DNA from: Saprospiraceae bacterium
GTDB lineage: Bacteria > Bacteroidota > Bacteroidia > Chitinophagales > Saprospiraceae
DNA: 48,974 nt
Reading direction: 5' to 3'
Assembly (NCBI GenBank): GCA_020631105.1
Contig: JAHDHW010000007.1
Coordinates: forward strand, 1-48,974
Every line of letters starts with the position of its first letter. The first letter of the stretch is position 1. The notes under the pieces were generated by a model. That model had not been told where the DNA came from, did no database searches, and saw nothing but the letters and a program-made list of their open reading frames with translations. A program made the translations under genes and the position numbers. Positions 1-8,352 of this stretch are shown piece by piece.

Positions 1-4
1 AGAG

Positions 5-36
5 TTTGTAAAAACAATGAAATACCCTTATCTTTG
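5..36 (+). promoter_or_regulatory. Bacteroidota-type promoter of rpmH-rnpA
   Basis: TTTG at 5-8 and TATCTTTG at 29-36 fit the Bacteroidota primary sigma factor consensus (TTTG near -33, TAnnTTTG near -7) with a 20-nt spacer. Transcription would start near 41-45, about 30 nt before rpmH. The match is seen in the sequence; promoter activity is inferred. Confidence 0.65.
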
Positions 37-72
37 CCGGGCTTTTGAATAGAGCATTAAAAAACTAAAGTA

Positions 73-228
73 ATGAAACGTACTTATCAACCATCAAGAA
101 GAAAAAGAGCTAACAAACACGGATTTCGTTCTCGAATGAGCAGCAAAAATGGTCGTAAATTATTGGCACGTCGTCGCGCTAAAGGCCGTGCTAAATTGAC
201 TGTTTCTGACGAAAGACGTTTGAAATAA
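73..228 (+). CDS. rpmH: 50S ribosomal protein L34
   Basis: Encodes a 51-residue, very basic protein beginning [19 protein letters not shown], the hallmark of ribosomal protein L34 of the large subunit, and ending in RRLK. The length is typical for Bacteroidota L34. It is the first gene of the classical rpmH-rnpA pair: the RNase P protein follows within about 100 nt. A consensus promoter lies directly upstream, and a hairpin at 255-287 separates it from rnpA, which may keep L34 output higher than that of RNase P. The start ATG gives the exact family N-terminus. Confidence 0.98.
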   Translation: MKRTYQPSRRKRANKHGFRSRMSSKNGRKLLARRRAKGRAKLTVSDERRLK

Positions 229-254
229 CATAAAGGTTAGTTGATAACCTTATC

Positions 255-287
255 AAAGCCCGGCTTTGCGTCAGCAAGTCGGGCTTT
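255..287 (+). terminator. rpmH-rnpA intergenic hairpin (attenuator-like)
   Basis: AAAGCCCG (255-262) pairs with CGGGCTTT (280-287) around a 17-nt loop. The 3' arm ends in only three T followed by GG, so this is at best a weak terminator. It sits between rpmH and rnpA and would lower read-through into rnpA. Confidence 0.5.
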
Positions 288-313
288 GGTGTATTAACAA
301 AAAACTACTGCCC

Positions 314-706
314 TTGCCTTCGTATACTTTCCACCATTCAGAACGACTAAAGAGTCGAAAGACGATTAGCCGGCTTTTCAAGGAAGGCGAAGCGATGTTA
401 GTATATCCGCTCCGGGTTTCCTGGATTCCTCAGGACAAAGAACAAGCTCCTTTATCTCCTGTTCAATTTGCATTATCTGTTCCAAAACGTCGTTTTCCGA
501 AGGCTGTTGATCGTAATCGACTACGCCGACGAATGCGGGAAGCTTACCGATTGCATAAACATTTACTTTATGAGGGTATGTCCGATAGTGAATTCAATTA
601 TGCAATAATGGCAGTTTACGTCGGCAAGGAAGAACTTCCCTATATTGATATAGAAAAGGCTACTCAAAAGTGGATTAAGCGCTTTTTGAAAACTGTTAAA
701 AAGTAA
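314..706 (+). CDS. rnpA: Ribonuclease P protein component
   Basis: Protein subunit of RNase P, which assists the catalytic RNA in trimming the 5' leader of pre-tRNAs. The N-terminus carries the typical SERLKSRKTISRLFKEG segment, and the RNA-binding signature is present as AVDRNRLRRRMREAYR. The C-terminus is basic. No ATG lies upstream of the conserved core. The reading frame is open back to a TTG at 266, but that TTG is inside the upstream hairpin, so a later non-ATG start is more likely; I use TTG at 314. CTG 308 and ATT 293 are alternatives in the same frame. Function is certain from family motifs; the start is not. Confidence 0.9.
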   Translation: MPSYTFHHSERLKSRKTISRLFKEGEAMLVYPLRVSWIPQDKEQAPLSPVQFALSVPKRRFPKAVDRNRLRRRMREAYRLHKHLLYEGMSDSEFNYAIMAVYVGKEELPYIDIEKATQKWIKRFLKTVKK

Positions 707-762
707 TCGTGAACCAACGCCTGCCATTATATTGGGTACCTTAGATAAGGGAGTCATAAAAA

Positions 763-1272
763 ATGAAAATAATGAAGGTTTGGTTTTTATTCTTATTGGT
801 TACTTTTGGTGTTACGGTATGCTCTGCACAAAAGGTCTTACAGATTGAACGATTTGGAAGTGCAAAAACAAAGAAAATCTTTATCGGCGAAGAGATCAAT
901 TACCGTTTAAAAGGAGATAAAACCTGGTATACAGGCGTTATTCAGGATCTCTTAATTGATGAGGAGATCATCCTGCTACAAGAGCGCTATTTGCGAATCA
1001 ATGACATTGAAATTATTCGAGAGCGTAAGACCTGGTCCAAGCCAATGGGACGGCAGCTGTATAACTTCGCAGGAGGGTGGTTACTATTTTCTGCGGGGGG
1101 GACCCTGGTTGGCTGGGAGTTTGGCTGGGATACTGTTATCGTTGCGGGGTCGGCAGTATTGACTGGATTTTTGATTCAAAAAATATTTAAGTATAAAAAG
1201 TATAAGATTGGTAAGAAACGACGTCTACGGATGCTTGATCTTACTATGATTAATCCTTCTTTCGGACCATGA
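763..1272 (+). CDS. Small secreted/membrane protein of unknown function
   Basis: A 169-residue protein that I do not recognise as a named family. Residues 1-22 form a signal peptide (hydrophobic core, then CSAQ). The middle part (about 23-90) is predicted soluble and looks beta-rich. Two hydrophobic stretches at about 100-118 and 120-140 could be a membrane hairpin rich in Gly and Trp. The C-terminus is strongly basic (KYKKYKIGKKRRLR), which suits a tail on the cytoplasmic side. It starts 56 nt after rnpA on the same strand and may be read from the same transcript. ATG 772 is an alternative start. Confidence 0.7.
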   Translation: MKIMKVWFLFLLVTFGVTVCSAQKVLQIERFGSAKTKKIFIGEEINYRLKGDKTWYTGVIQDLLIDEEIILLQERYLRINDIEIIRERKTWSKPMGRQLYNFAGGWLLFSAGGTLVGWEFGWDTVIVAGSAVLTGFLIQKIFKYKKYKIGKKRRLRMLDLTMINPSFGP

Positions 1273-1301
1273 TCTAGTAGGGTTCGAACAAATAAACCTT
1301 A

Positions 1302-2066
1302 ATGGAGTTTTCTTTTCTTTTTGAGGATCTTGGTCTTTTAAGTATACTGTTTTTTTGTGGTGCAATTGCTTTTGTTATTTCGACCATAGCTGGTGGTGGC
1401 GGAGCACTTATACTTGTTCCTGCTTTAAATGGTTTGTTAGGTGTGAGTAATACGGCACCTGTGCTGAATTTGGGATCATTTCTGGGCAGGCCATCACGAC
1501 TTTTTCTTTTTTGGAGTCATATTAACTGGAGGGTAGTTACTTATTATACTCCTGCGGCGATGATTGGAGCAGCTTTAGGTGCCTGGTTTTTTTCTAGTAT
1601 CAAAATCGGCTGGTTACAGATTTTTGTTGGTTTGTTCTTAGTGAGTACCGTCATCCAGTATCGCTTCGGAAAAAAAGCGAAATCCTTTCAAGTAGAACTT
1701 TGGTACTTCATTCCTTTGGGTTTAATGATATCTATACTTGGTACTTTGGTTGGTGCAATGGGCCCAGTACTCAACCCTTTTTATCTTAATGCAGGATTAG
1801 ATAAAGAAGAGCTCATTGCGACGAAAACTGCTAATTCTTTTCTGATGGGAATCTCTCAGTTGGGGAGCTATACTTTTTTCGGATTGCTGACCCGGGATTT
1901 ATGGATTTACGGAATTGCACTTGGTCTGGGGGCGACTCTGGGTAATGTCATTGGGAAGCGTTTCTTGTCAAATATGAAGAGCAGTACCTTCCGGCAATGG
2001 TTGATTCTCTTTATGTTGATTAGTGGTCTGGGCTTACTCTACAACCAATTGAAAGTGTTTTTTTAG
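1302..2066 (+). CDS. TauE/SafE family sulfite exporter-like permease
   Basis: A 254-residue integral membrane protein with about eight hydrophobic segments. Two inverted halves are visible, each starting with a small-residue motif: IAGGGGALILVPALNGLLG near residue 30 and LVGAMGPVLNPFYL near residue 150, typical of the TauE/SafE (DUF81) family. Members move small organic or sulfur anions across the inner membrane, often linked to sulfonate or sulfite handling. No sulfur-metabolism genes lie nearby, so the substrate cannot be named. It follows the preceding gene by 29 nt. Confidence 0.85.
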   Translation: MEFSFLFEDLGLLSILFFCGAIAFVISTIAGGGGALILVPALNGLLGVSNTAPVLNLGSFLGRPSRLFLFWSHINWRVVTYYTPAAMIGAALGAWFFSSIKIGWLQIFVGLFLVSTVIQYRFGKKAKSFQVELWYFIPLGLMISILGTLVGAMGPVLNPFYLNAGLDKEELIATKTANSFLMGISQLGSYTFFGLLTRDLWIYGIALGLGATLGNVIGKRFLSNMKSSTFRQWLILFMLISGLGLLYNQLKVFF

Positions 2067-2149
2067 CGTAAAAGCTTAATATAAAGACCGCATTTCAGAG
2101 GACGGCCATTGTGAGTGTAATGCGAACAATGTTTAGGATCAGCGAATAA

Positions 2150-2178
2150 AAAAGCCCACGAGTTAAACGCAGGCTTTT
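2150..2178 (-). terminator. Terminator of the caspase-like gene
   Basis: AAAAGCC (2150-2156) pairs with GGCTTTT (2172-2178). Read on the minus strand, the 3' arm runs into a stretch of six T, a good U-tract for the transcript ending at 2203. It lies between two convergent genes and may also serve the TauE gene. Confidence 0.7.
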
Positions 2179-2202
2179 GAAAGTATAGAATGATCTTTCG
2201 TA

Positions 2203-4566
2203 TTATTTCTTCGAACGAATGAAGGCATCTTTATAGCCTAAATTCTTTACTTGTTTTAATACTGTTGTGGCTTTAGGCTTGTTGGTGTAATCACCAAGGT
2301 ATACTCTAATAATATCTTTCTCGGGAACAACATCAATGTATACTTGCCCAAGATGCTCAAGATTAGAGAATTGCCCTTCGATTAATTTTGAGACCGATGC
2401 AATTTGGATACAGAAGTCTGCTTTTACAACGGCAGCATAATTTGTGGGAACAAGTTCACTGCCCGGATTAGTTGATTGCGTGGGGTTTTTATAAACATAA
2501 GCATCTTTATAGCCAGCAGCTTTCACTTTTTTGAGCAATAAATTTGCTTCTTGCTTTTGCTTTGCTGGTATCACCACACGGTACATGCTTTTGCCTTTTA
2601 CTGTTATGGGTAATGCTTCAATATTATCCAGATTGGCAAAATCAGCTTTATTAAACTTCTTGACTGCTGCAATCCGGATTTGATAAGGGCTGGTAGCTGC
2701 CATTTCTTTTTTAAGTTCAGCTTCTTTTTCAATCAGCTTCTTTTCGAAAGTATCATCTTTCTGAGCGACAACTACAAAAGCATCTTTGAAGCCTCGCTGC
2801 TTGACTTTCTTCAAAACAGCATTAGCTTCTTTGTCGGTTTCGAAAGGTCCCATCCATGTATTTATAACATTTTTCTCTGGGTTGTACTCTGGTACTACAG
2901 GAGCGAGGTCTTCGATTTTTTTGAATTGCTCCCGGTGTACTTCGCCTGCGGCGGAAAGTTGAATTCTGAAAACCTGATTTTTAATTGCTACAGCATTTCT
3001 ACTGCCATCGGAGGTATTGATTCTTTTTGGAGAATTATTCGCGTAGCTCCTCGGTCTGTTAGGCTCGAGCTTGTTATTTGCTTTGATGATATTCTTACCC
3101 CAGGTAGGAGAAATACGGGAAGCTTTTTCATAATAGTTTAAAGCTTTTTTGTAATCCCCTCTAGCAAAGTAAATATTACCGATTTCATTAAGTGTGTACG
3201 AAGTGGAAGGCTGAAGCGTAAGCGAAGTCTGGAGTTTATCTAATATTTTAGGATCATTAGGGTAGATTGTCTTTAGTAGCAAAGCTTCTGTGAAGAAATA
3301 CTTTGCTAATACGGTATTATACTGGTAATGATCCTCACCCAGGAGTTTAGCAGATTTTAGATAATACTCTGAGACGGGTTTGTAATAATCTCTTTTCATT
3401 ACAGCACCTTCTTTTTGAAAATAAGAAGTAATGGCTTTGTCAGCACTACTTACCATCAATGCCACTAAATCTCTTTTCATTTTTCGCTTAGTTGCTGCTT
3501 GTCCGGGCGTATTTTGAGGGTAGTTATTGTACACGTTGAATGCTTTCTCGATCTCCGCACTGGAGATACCGTTGTGCTCAATATCTTTAATTAGCTGAGC
3601 TACCTTTGGGTCTGTTTTTAAAGTGCTTCGGTCCACTCCTTTTTTGACGCCTTTATCAGAGGACCCTCCGCTATGTATCCTGTCCAAATCAGCCTCTCCT
3701 TCATAACCTTCTGGTATAAAGCCTAACCAGTGAGAATCTTTTCCTTTAAACTCTGGAGATTGTAGGGTATTGTTTCTCTTTTTTACATAGCGTTTGACAT
3801 TTTTTGAAGAGTAGGATGTCAACTCATCCAAAGTAACGATCTCATCACCATCTTCATCCGCGGCACCTTTCAAACCTTGCATAAGGAAATATGTGAATAC
3901 ACCATTTTGAAGACTTTCATATTCGTAAGAGAGTTGATCGTATTTACAAGAGGTAATGAGGATTTGTTTGTCTGGATCAAATTGACCTACCATCTCCATC
4001 ATGCTTAATATGCCGCCAGATTTCATCCCTATTCCAGAGTGGCAAACATCCATAATCACCCGAACGGTTGCTTTTTTCTTGGAGGCAATCAAGTGAAATT
4101 CTTTCAGGAAGTCTTCCATCTTGAGTGCGGTAGTCTCGTATTTATCCTTTTCGCTTTCGTAAGTAAGTAAGTAGCCAGTTTTTAGGATATCTTGTTGGGC
4201 ATCCATATTTGTAACGTCTCCGTGACCGGAGAAGAAAATGTAGGCTTCATCTCCTGGCCTTAGTTCTTCTGCTAACCAATTGAGGCCTTCGTAGAGGATG
4301 GTAGCTCTGGTCGCTTTTGAGTTGACGTAAAGTTTTACATTTTCCTTTGGAAGATTCATACCTTTCTTATCTGTTAAATAAGAGGCAAAGTCTTTCGCAT
4401 CCTTATCGGCAAACTGGAGTTTTTTAATGTTGGGGTAATCGGATATACCGATTACTAAAGCTAATTTTCGAGGTTTGTCATCAAAAGCATTCGCAAATGA
4501 AGCTTGAGCCAGGAACAAAAAAGCAAGGAAAAAACTGATAACTGGTCTTAATTGTAAAGTATTCAT
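2203..4566 (-). CDS. Secreted caspase-family (C14) protease with TPR and triple SPOR-like repeats
   Basis: A 787-residue protein in four parts. A signal peptide (1-27) is followed by a caspase-like domain (about 32-285) with the catalytic dyad His115 (SGHGD) and Cys175 (DVCHSG), plus an EF-hand-like loop at 237-248 with Asp at positions 1, 3 and 5 and Glu at 12. The region 325-500 is alpha-helical and contains at least one TPR (about 457-490). Three SPOR-like repeats of about 70 residues follow (532-600, 628-692, 717-785), each ending in a G[FY]KDA motif. SPOR domains bind denuded peptidoglycan, so the protease probably acts in the periplasm near septal or remodelled wall. The small secreted gene upstream (4832-5521) is a paralogue of its middle region. 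Proteolytic activity is likely from the intact dyad; the target is unknown. Confidence 0.88.
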   Translation of the reverse strand: MNTLQLRPVISFFLAFLFLAQASFANAFDDKPRKLALVIGISDYPNIKKLQFADKDAKDFASYLTDKKGMNLPKENVKLYVNSKATRATILYEGLNWLAEELRPGDEAYIFFSGHGDVTNMDAQQDILKTGYLLTYESEKDKYETTALKMEDFLKEFHLIASKKKATVRVIMDVCHSGIGMKSGGILSMMEMVGQFDPDKQILITSCKYDQLSYEYESLQNGVFTYFLMQGLKGAADEDGDEIVTLDELTSYSSKNVKRYVKKRNNTLQSPEFKGKDSHWLGFIPEGYEGEADLDRIHSGGSSDKGVKKGVDRSTLKTDPKVAQLIKDIEHNGISSAEIEKAFNVYNNYPQNTPGQAATKRKMKRDLVALMVSSADKAITSYFQKEGAVMKRDYYKPVSEYYLKSAKLLGEDHYQYNTVLAKYFFTEALLLKTIYPNDPKILDKLQTSLTLQPSTSYTLNEIGNIYFARGDYKKALNYYEKASRISPTWGKNIIKANNKLEPNRPRSYANNSPKRINTSDGSRNAVAIKNQVFRIQLSAAGEVHREQFKKIEDLAPVVPEYNPEKNVINTWMGPFETDKEANAVLKKVKQRGFKDAFVVVAQKDDTFEKKLIEKEAELKKEMAATSPYQIRIAAVKKFNKADFANLDNIEALPITVKGKSMYRVVIPAKQKQEANLLLKKVKAAGYKDAYVYKNPTQSTNPGSELVPTNYAAVVKADFCIQIASVSKLIEGQFSNLEHLGQVYIDVVPEKDIIRVYLGDYTNKPKATTVLKQVKNLGYKDAFIRSKK

Positions 4567-4831
4567 TTTGACGGTTTTTTGTCTTGAGGGGTTTATACTT
4601 AAATAGATAAGAATATAGCCTGATGCAATATTAGTGAAAAATTATAGGGCATAGAGCACCGAATAAGCATTACCTTATACGTGGCTTTATACTGTGAGTA
4701 TAATAAGTTGGGGAAGAATAAAAGTCCTTACTCTAACCAAAGAAGAGGTATGAATAGTTTGTGTGTTGCTTGGGGAAAGAATTGCTTTAGACTATTAATC
4801 TTTAAACAGTTATTTAAAAATACTACTTTTT

Positions 4832-5521
4832 TTATCTTTTTATCAAGGCTGCTTCGGCAATTCTTAAGTTTTCTTTCGCAGAATTCCAATTTGGGTTCCA
4901 TTGGATTGCACTTTTGAAGAATTCACATGCCTTTTGATAATCTCCCAATTCGAGATAAGTTTGTCCTATTTCGTTATAAGTATAAGAGGCATATGGATCA
5001 AGAGAAAGGGATTCTTGCAGGATGGTATTTACAGTATTAAGATCCGTGTTTTCGATATATTTAGCACTCAAAGCATCAATAAAATAAGCTTTTGCCATGA
5101 GCCCGGAATGAAGAAAATGATCTTCGCCTACTAGTTGGGCAGCAACCGCATAGTATTGATCTATTGCTTGGGCCTGATTCATGGCTTGGATGAAAGTTCC
5201 TCCCTGATCAAAATAGGCTGTGAGTGCCTCATCAGAAGTGCTTACTAAGGCTGCGATTAAAGATCGCTTGAGTTTTCGATGTATAGTTTCTTCAGTAGGA
5301 TACTCTTCCAGGACTGACTGGTAAGTATCATAAGCGGAATCTCCTATTGGTCTAAGTAAATCCCCATCGTCGATCTGTTCCTGAAAAACTTCTTCAAGGT
5401 TTTGTATGACTGTCTGCTCAATATTTGTTGTTACGTTGGTTTCAAGCTGACTTGTAAGGCCAGAGAATGAAGATAAATACCAAACAGGAAGTAAAAGCGT
5501 AGCAATTATACGAGTAGTCAT
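4832..5521 (-). CDS. Secreted TPR protein, paralogue of the caspase protein's middle domain
   Basis: A 229-residue protein with a signal peptide (about 1-25). From about residue 75 onward it matches residues about 345-500 of the caspase-like protein 265 nt downstream. Shared landmarks are the KRSLIAALVS / KRDLVALMVS helix, LVGEDH / LLGEDH, SYTYNEIGQTYLELGDYQKA / SYTLNEIGNIYFARGDYKKA (a TPR) and a closing W-N-P/P-x-W type segment. It has no caspase and no SPOR part. The two genes are probably a local duplication. A role as partner or regulator of the protease is inferred, not shown. Confidence 0.8.
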   Translation of the reverse strand: MTTRIIATLLLPVWYLSSFSGLTSQLETNVTTNIEQTVIQNLEEVFQEQIDDGDLLRPIGDSAYDTYQSVLEEYPTEETIHRKLKRSLIAALVSTSDEALTAYFDQGGTFIQAMNQAQAIDQYYAVAAQLVGEDHFLHSGLMAKAYFIDALSAKYIENTDLNTVNTILQESLSLDPYASYTYNEIGQTYLELGDYQKACEFFKSAIQWNPNWNSAKENLRIAEAALIKR

Positions 5522-5622
5522 ATTTTAGGGTGTTTTATGGTATTATCGTAACAAAATTCAAACCAAATATTAAAAAAATGTTTAATGTAATTTAAACGAA
5601 TGAGAACTCCACAATATTTTGA

Positions 5623-6051
5623 TTACGCTTTTAGATGATCTATTAATTTTTCAATGGACATGTCATAGCCTTTTAAGCCGTGGCCGGTAAAAAAACCTAC
5701 ACACTTAGGTGTGAAGTAGGAATGCTTGCGGAATTCTTCTCTTGCATGGATATCTGAAATGTGAATTTCTACAGCGGGGGTTGCGATTGCACCCAATGCG
5801 TCAGCGATCGCAATAGAAGTGTGCGTATAAGCGCCTCCATTGATTACAATACCGTCATAGCTAAAACCAATGTCATGTAGCTTGTCAATGATAGCGCCTT
5901 CGTGGTTAGATTGGTAGTATTCGATTTCTATTTGAGGATACCTGGAACGTAGTTCTATCAAATAATCTTCAAAAGTTGTGCTTCCGTAAATCTCTGGTTC
6001 TCTTTTGCCAAGTAGATTGAGATTCGGGCCATTTATAATTATGAATTTCAT
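5623..6051 (-). CDS. aroQ: 3-dehydroquinate dehydratase, type II
   Basis: Type II dehydroquinase of the shikimate pathway: it removes water from 3-dehydroquinate to give 3-dehydroshikimate in the cytoplasm. All family landmarks are present in 142 residues: NGPNLNLLGKREPEIYG at the N-terminus with the catalytic Tyr (EIYG), YQSNHEGAIID, INGGAYTHTSIAI, and EIHISDIHAREEFRKHS with the catalytic His. The length is normal. It lies downstream of recQ, which ends in a clear terminator, so it probably has its own promoter. Confidence 0.97.
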   Translation of the reverse strand: MKFIIINGPNLNLLGKREPEIYGSTTFEDYLIELRSRYPQIEIEYYQSNHEGAIIDKLHDIGFSYDGIVINGGAYTHTSIAIADALGAIATPAVEIHISDIHAREEFRKHSYFTPKCVGFFTGHGLKGYDMSIEKLIDHLKA

Positions 6052-6074
6052 AAAGAGTTTTTCATAAAAATAGA

Positions 6075-6107
6075 AAAGCCGAAAAAGATTTTACCTCTTT
6101 CGGCTTT
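6075..6107 (-). terminator. recQ terminator
   Basis: AAAGCCGAAA (6075-6084) and TTTCGGCTTT (6098-6107) form a perfect 10-bp stem. On the minus strand the 3' arm ends in TTTT followed by CTATTTTTATG, a good U-rich tail, 20 nt after the recQ stop. Confidence 0.85.
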
Positions 6108-6126
6108 AAATATTTAGAAAGAAATT

Positions 6127-8352
6127 TTAGTTAGCCATATCAGATAAAAACTTGATTCTGATCAACTGAATTTCTTCTAAGGTAATATCATCTTCTTTTA
6201 ATTCTGCAAATGCTTCTTCGACAGAATCCGAATCTGCTTCCATAAAATAATCATAAATGTCTTCTCTTGAGTACTCGTCAACATTTTCATCGAGGTAATA
6301 GTTAATGTCAACTTTAGTCCCAGATGCTACAATCATATCAAGCTCGTGTAGGAGCTCTTCTAGACTTAAGTTGTTAGAAGATGCAATATCTCCTAGTGGA
6401 ATTTTACGATCAATTCCCTGAATAATATTAACTTTTACTTTGGACTTGTTGGCTACTTGCTTAACGACGAAATCCGTAGGGCGATCTATATCATTTGCTT
6501 CTACATAATCAGAAATCATCTCACTAAATGGCTTTCCGTAACGTAGAGCTTTGCCTTTACTTACACCAGTAATGTTGCCCATTTCTTCTATAGAAATTGG
6601 GTACATGGTTGCCATGTGTTCGAGTGAAGGATCTTGGAAAACTACAAAAGGTGGTACTTTCTTTTCTTTTGCAATACGTTTACGCAGGTCTTTTAACATC
6701 TGCATTAGCGTTTTGTCGAGCACCGCAGTTTTACCATTTGAAGCAGTATTGTCTTCTAGTGTCTCAATGTCGTAATTATGATTTAGTGGAATCTCCAGAT
6801 TAAAAGGAGTCTGCATAAAATCATTTCCCTTCGGCGTCATTTTTAGCAAACCGTAGTTCTCAATATCTTTATAGACAAGATTATTGAGGAGTGCATGACG
6901 AAAGATAGAATTCCAAAAATTATCATCTTTATCTTTACCTATTCCAAAGTGACTTAGTTTGTTGTGCTGAAAACTGATCATTTCCTGCGTTTCTTCTCCT
7001 CGCATAAAGTCAACTAAAGTCTTGGTAACATAATTTTCATTCAATTGTGTAATAGCCTCTAATGCTTGACGCATCTCTGTAGTGACATTAATTTTTTCCT
7101 TTGGGTGCTTACAGTTGTCACACATTTTATTACAATCCTCTTCGTTGTAAGATTCTCCGAAGTAGTGTAATAAAAATTTACGGCGGCAAGAAGTGGTCTC
7201 AGCGTAAGCCATTATTTCTTGCATGAGCTGCGCACCCATTTCTCTTTCTGCGACGGGTTTGTCCCGAAGGAATTTTTCTAACTTATGGATATCCCGGTGG
7301 GAATAAAAAGTAACACATCGTCCTTCGAGTCCATCACGTCCGGCACGTCCCGTCTCCTGGTAATAATTTTCAATACTCTTTGGTACATCATAGTGAATAA
7401 CGAATCGGACATCTGGTTTGTCAATTCCCATTCCAAAAGCAATAGTTGCTACAATGACATGAACATCTTCCATAAGGAATTGATCCTGTGTGTTGGAACG
7501 GGTCTTTGCATCCAGGCCAGCATGATAAGGAGCGGCAATGATATCGTTTACAACTAATAGCTTAGCAATCTCTTCAGCAGACTTTCTACTTTGGACATAG
7601 ATGATACCTGACTGCCCAGGCATACTCTTGATGATCTTAACAATATTGCGAACGGTCTGTTCTTTTTTACCTTTCGGATGGACTTCGTAAAACAAATTGT
7701 CTCTATTAAATGAAGAAACAAAATGATTAAGATCATCCATGTTTAGGTTCTTCACGATATCAGATTGCACTTTTGGAGTTGCAGTGGCTGTAAGCGCAAT
7801 CACCGGAATATCCTTTCCGATTTCGTCGATCATTGTTCGAATCCGTCTGTACTCTGGCCGGAAGTCATGCCCCCACTCAGAAATACAGTGGGCTTCATCA
7901 ACGGCAACAAAGGAAATATTAACTTGCTTGAAGAAGTCAATGTTCTCTTGTTTGGTTAACGTTTCAGGAGCGATAAAGAGTAATTTAGTATCGCCATTCA
8001 TGATATCCTCTTTGACAATTTTCATTTGTGATTTTGTCAAAGAAGAATTTAAAAAGTGAGCGATATTATTATTTTGGCTGTAGCCTCGTATAGAGTCTAC
8101 TTGATTTTTCATTAGAGCGATAAGAGGGGAAATCACTATAGCAGTGCCTTCCATCATCATTGCAGGAAGCTGGTAACAAAGGGATTTCCCTCCACCAGTC
8201 GGCATAATGACAAAAGTATCCTGTTTGTCGAGCACACTTTGAATAATGGCTTCTTGGTCTCCTTTAAAGCTATCAAATCCAAAGTATGTTTGTAAAGCGT
8301 CTTGTAATCTTTCGTTAGCTGCTACCATTGTCTTTTCAATGAATGTTATCAA
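6127..8352 (-). CDS. recQ: ATP-dependent DNA helicase RecQ
   Basis: A 3'-5' superfamily 2 DNA helicase used in recombination repair and restart of stalled forks. Order of parts in 741 residues: Walker A (PTGGGKSLCYQLP, GGGKS at 53-57), DEAH box (152-155) with the RecQ aromatic loop after it, helicase C domain with ATIAFGMGIDKPDVRFVIHYD and the QETGRAGRDG motif, zinc-binding cysteines (CRRKFLLHYFGE ... CNKMCDNC), winged helix, and an HRDC domain at about 545-620. A C-terminal stretch of about 120 residues is acidic and has a helix-turn-helix look. The first ATG adds MITFIEKT before a second Met at 8328, which is an equally good start. Confidence 0.97.
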   Translation of the reverse strand: MITFIEKTMVAANERLQDALQTYFGFDSFKGDQEAIIQSVLDKQDTFVIMPTGGGKSLCYQLPAMMMEGTAIVISPLIALMKNQVDSIRGYSQNNNIAHFLNSSLTKSQMKIVKEDIMNGDTKLLFIAPETLTKQENIDFFKQVNISFVAVDEAHCISEWGHDFRPEYRRIRTMIDEIGKDIPVIALTATATPKVQSDIVKNLNMDDLNHFVSSFNRDNLFYEVHPKGKKEQTVRNIVKIIKSMPGQSGIIYVQSRKSAEEIAKLLVVNDIIAAPYHAGLDAKTRSNTQDQFLMEDVHVIVATIAFGMGIDKPDVRFVIHYDVPKSIENYYQETGRAGRDGLEGRCVTFYSHRDIHKLEKFLRDKPVAEREMGAQLMQEIMAYAETTSCRRKFLLHYFGESYNEEDCNKMCDNCKHPKEKINVTTEMRQALEAITQLNENYVTKTLVDFMRGEETQEMISFQHNKLSHFGIGKDKDDNFWNSIFRHALLNNLVYKDIENYGLLKMTPKGNDFMQTPFNLEIPLNHNYDIETLEDNTASNGKTAVLDKTLMQMLKDLRKRIAKEKKVPPFVVFQDPSLEHMATMYPISIEEMGNITGVSKGKALRYGKPFSEMISDYVEANDIDRPTDFVVKQVANKSKVKVNIIQGIDRKIPLGDIASSNNLSLEELLHELDMIVASGTKVDINYYLDENVDEYSREDIYDYFMEADSDSVEEAFAELKEDDITLEEIQLIRIKFLSDMAN

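Noticed and set aside
36-264. 10-bp inverted repeat flanking rpmH (GCCGGGCTTT at 36-45, its complement at 255-264)
   Set aside because: The first copy lies at or before the predicted transcript start, so pairing in mRNA is doubtful; could be coincidence with the downstream hairpin.
1-706. Chromosomal origin next to rpmH
   Set aside because: No dnaA gene or cluster of DnaA boxes is seen; rpmH-rnpA in this phylum is often away from the origin.
563-757. Open frame opposite rnpA, and a possible yidD remnant after it
   Set aside because: No YidD motif is present in any frame; the short frame opposite rnpA is a shadow of the real gene.
2680-3141. 153-codon open frame antisense to the caspase gene
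   Set aside because: Phe- and Ser-rich low-complexity sequence without any domain; shadow of the real frame.
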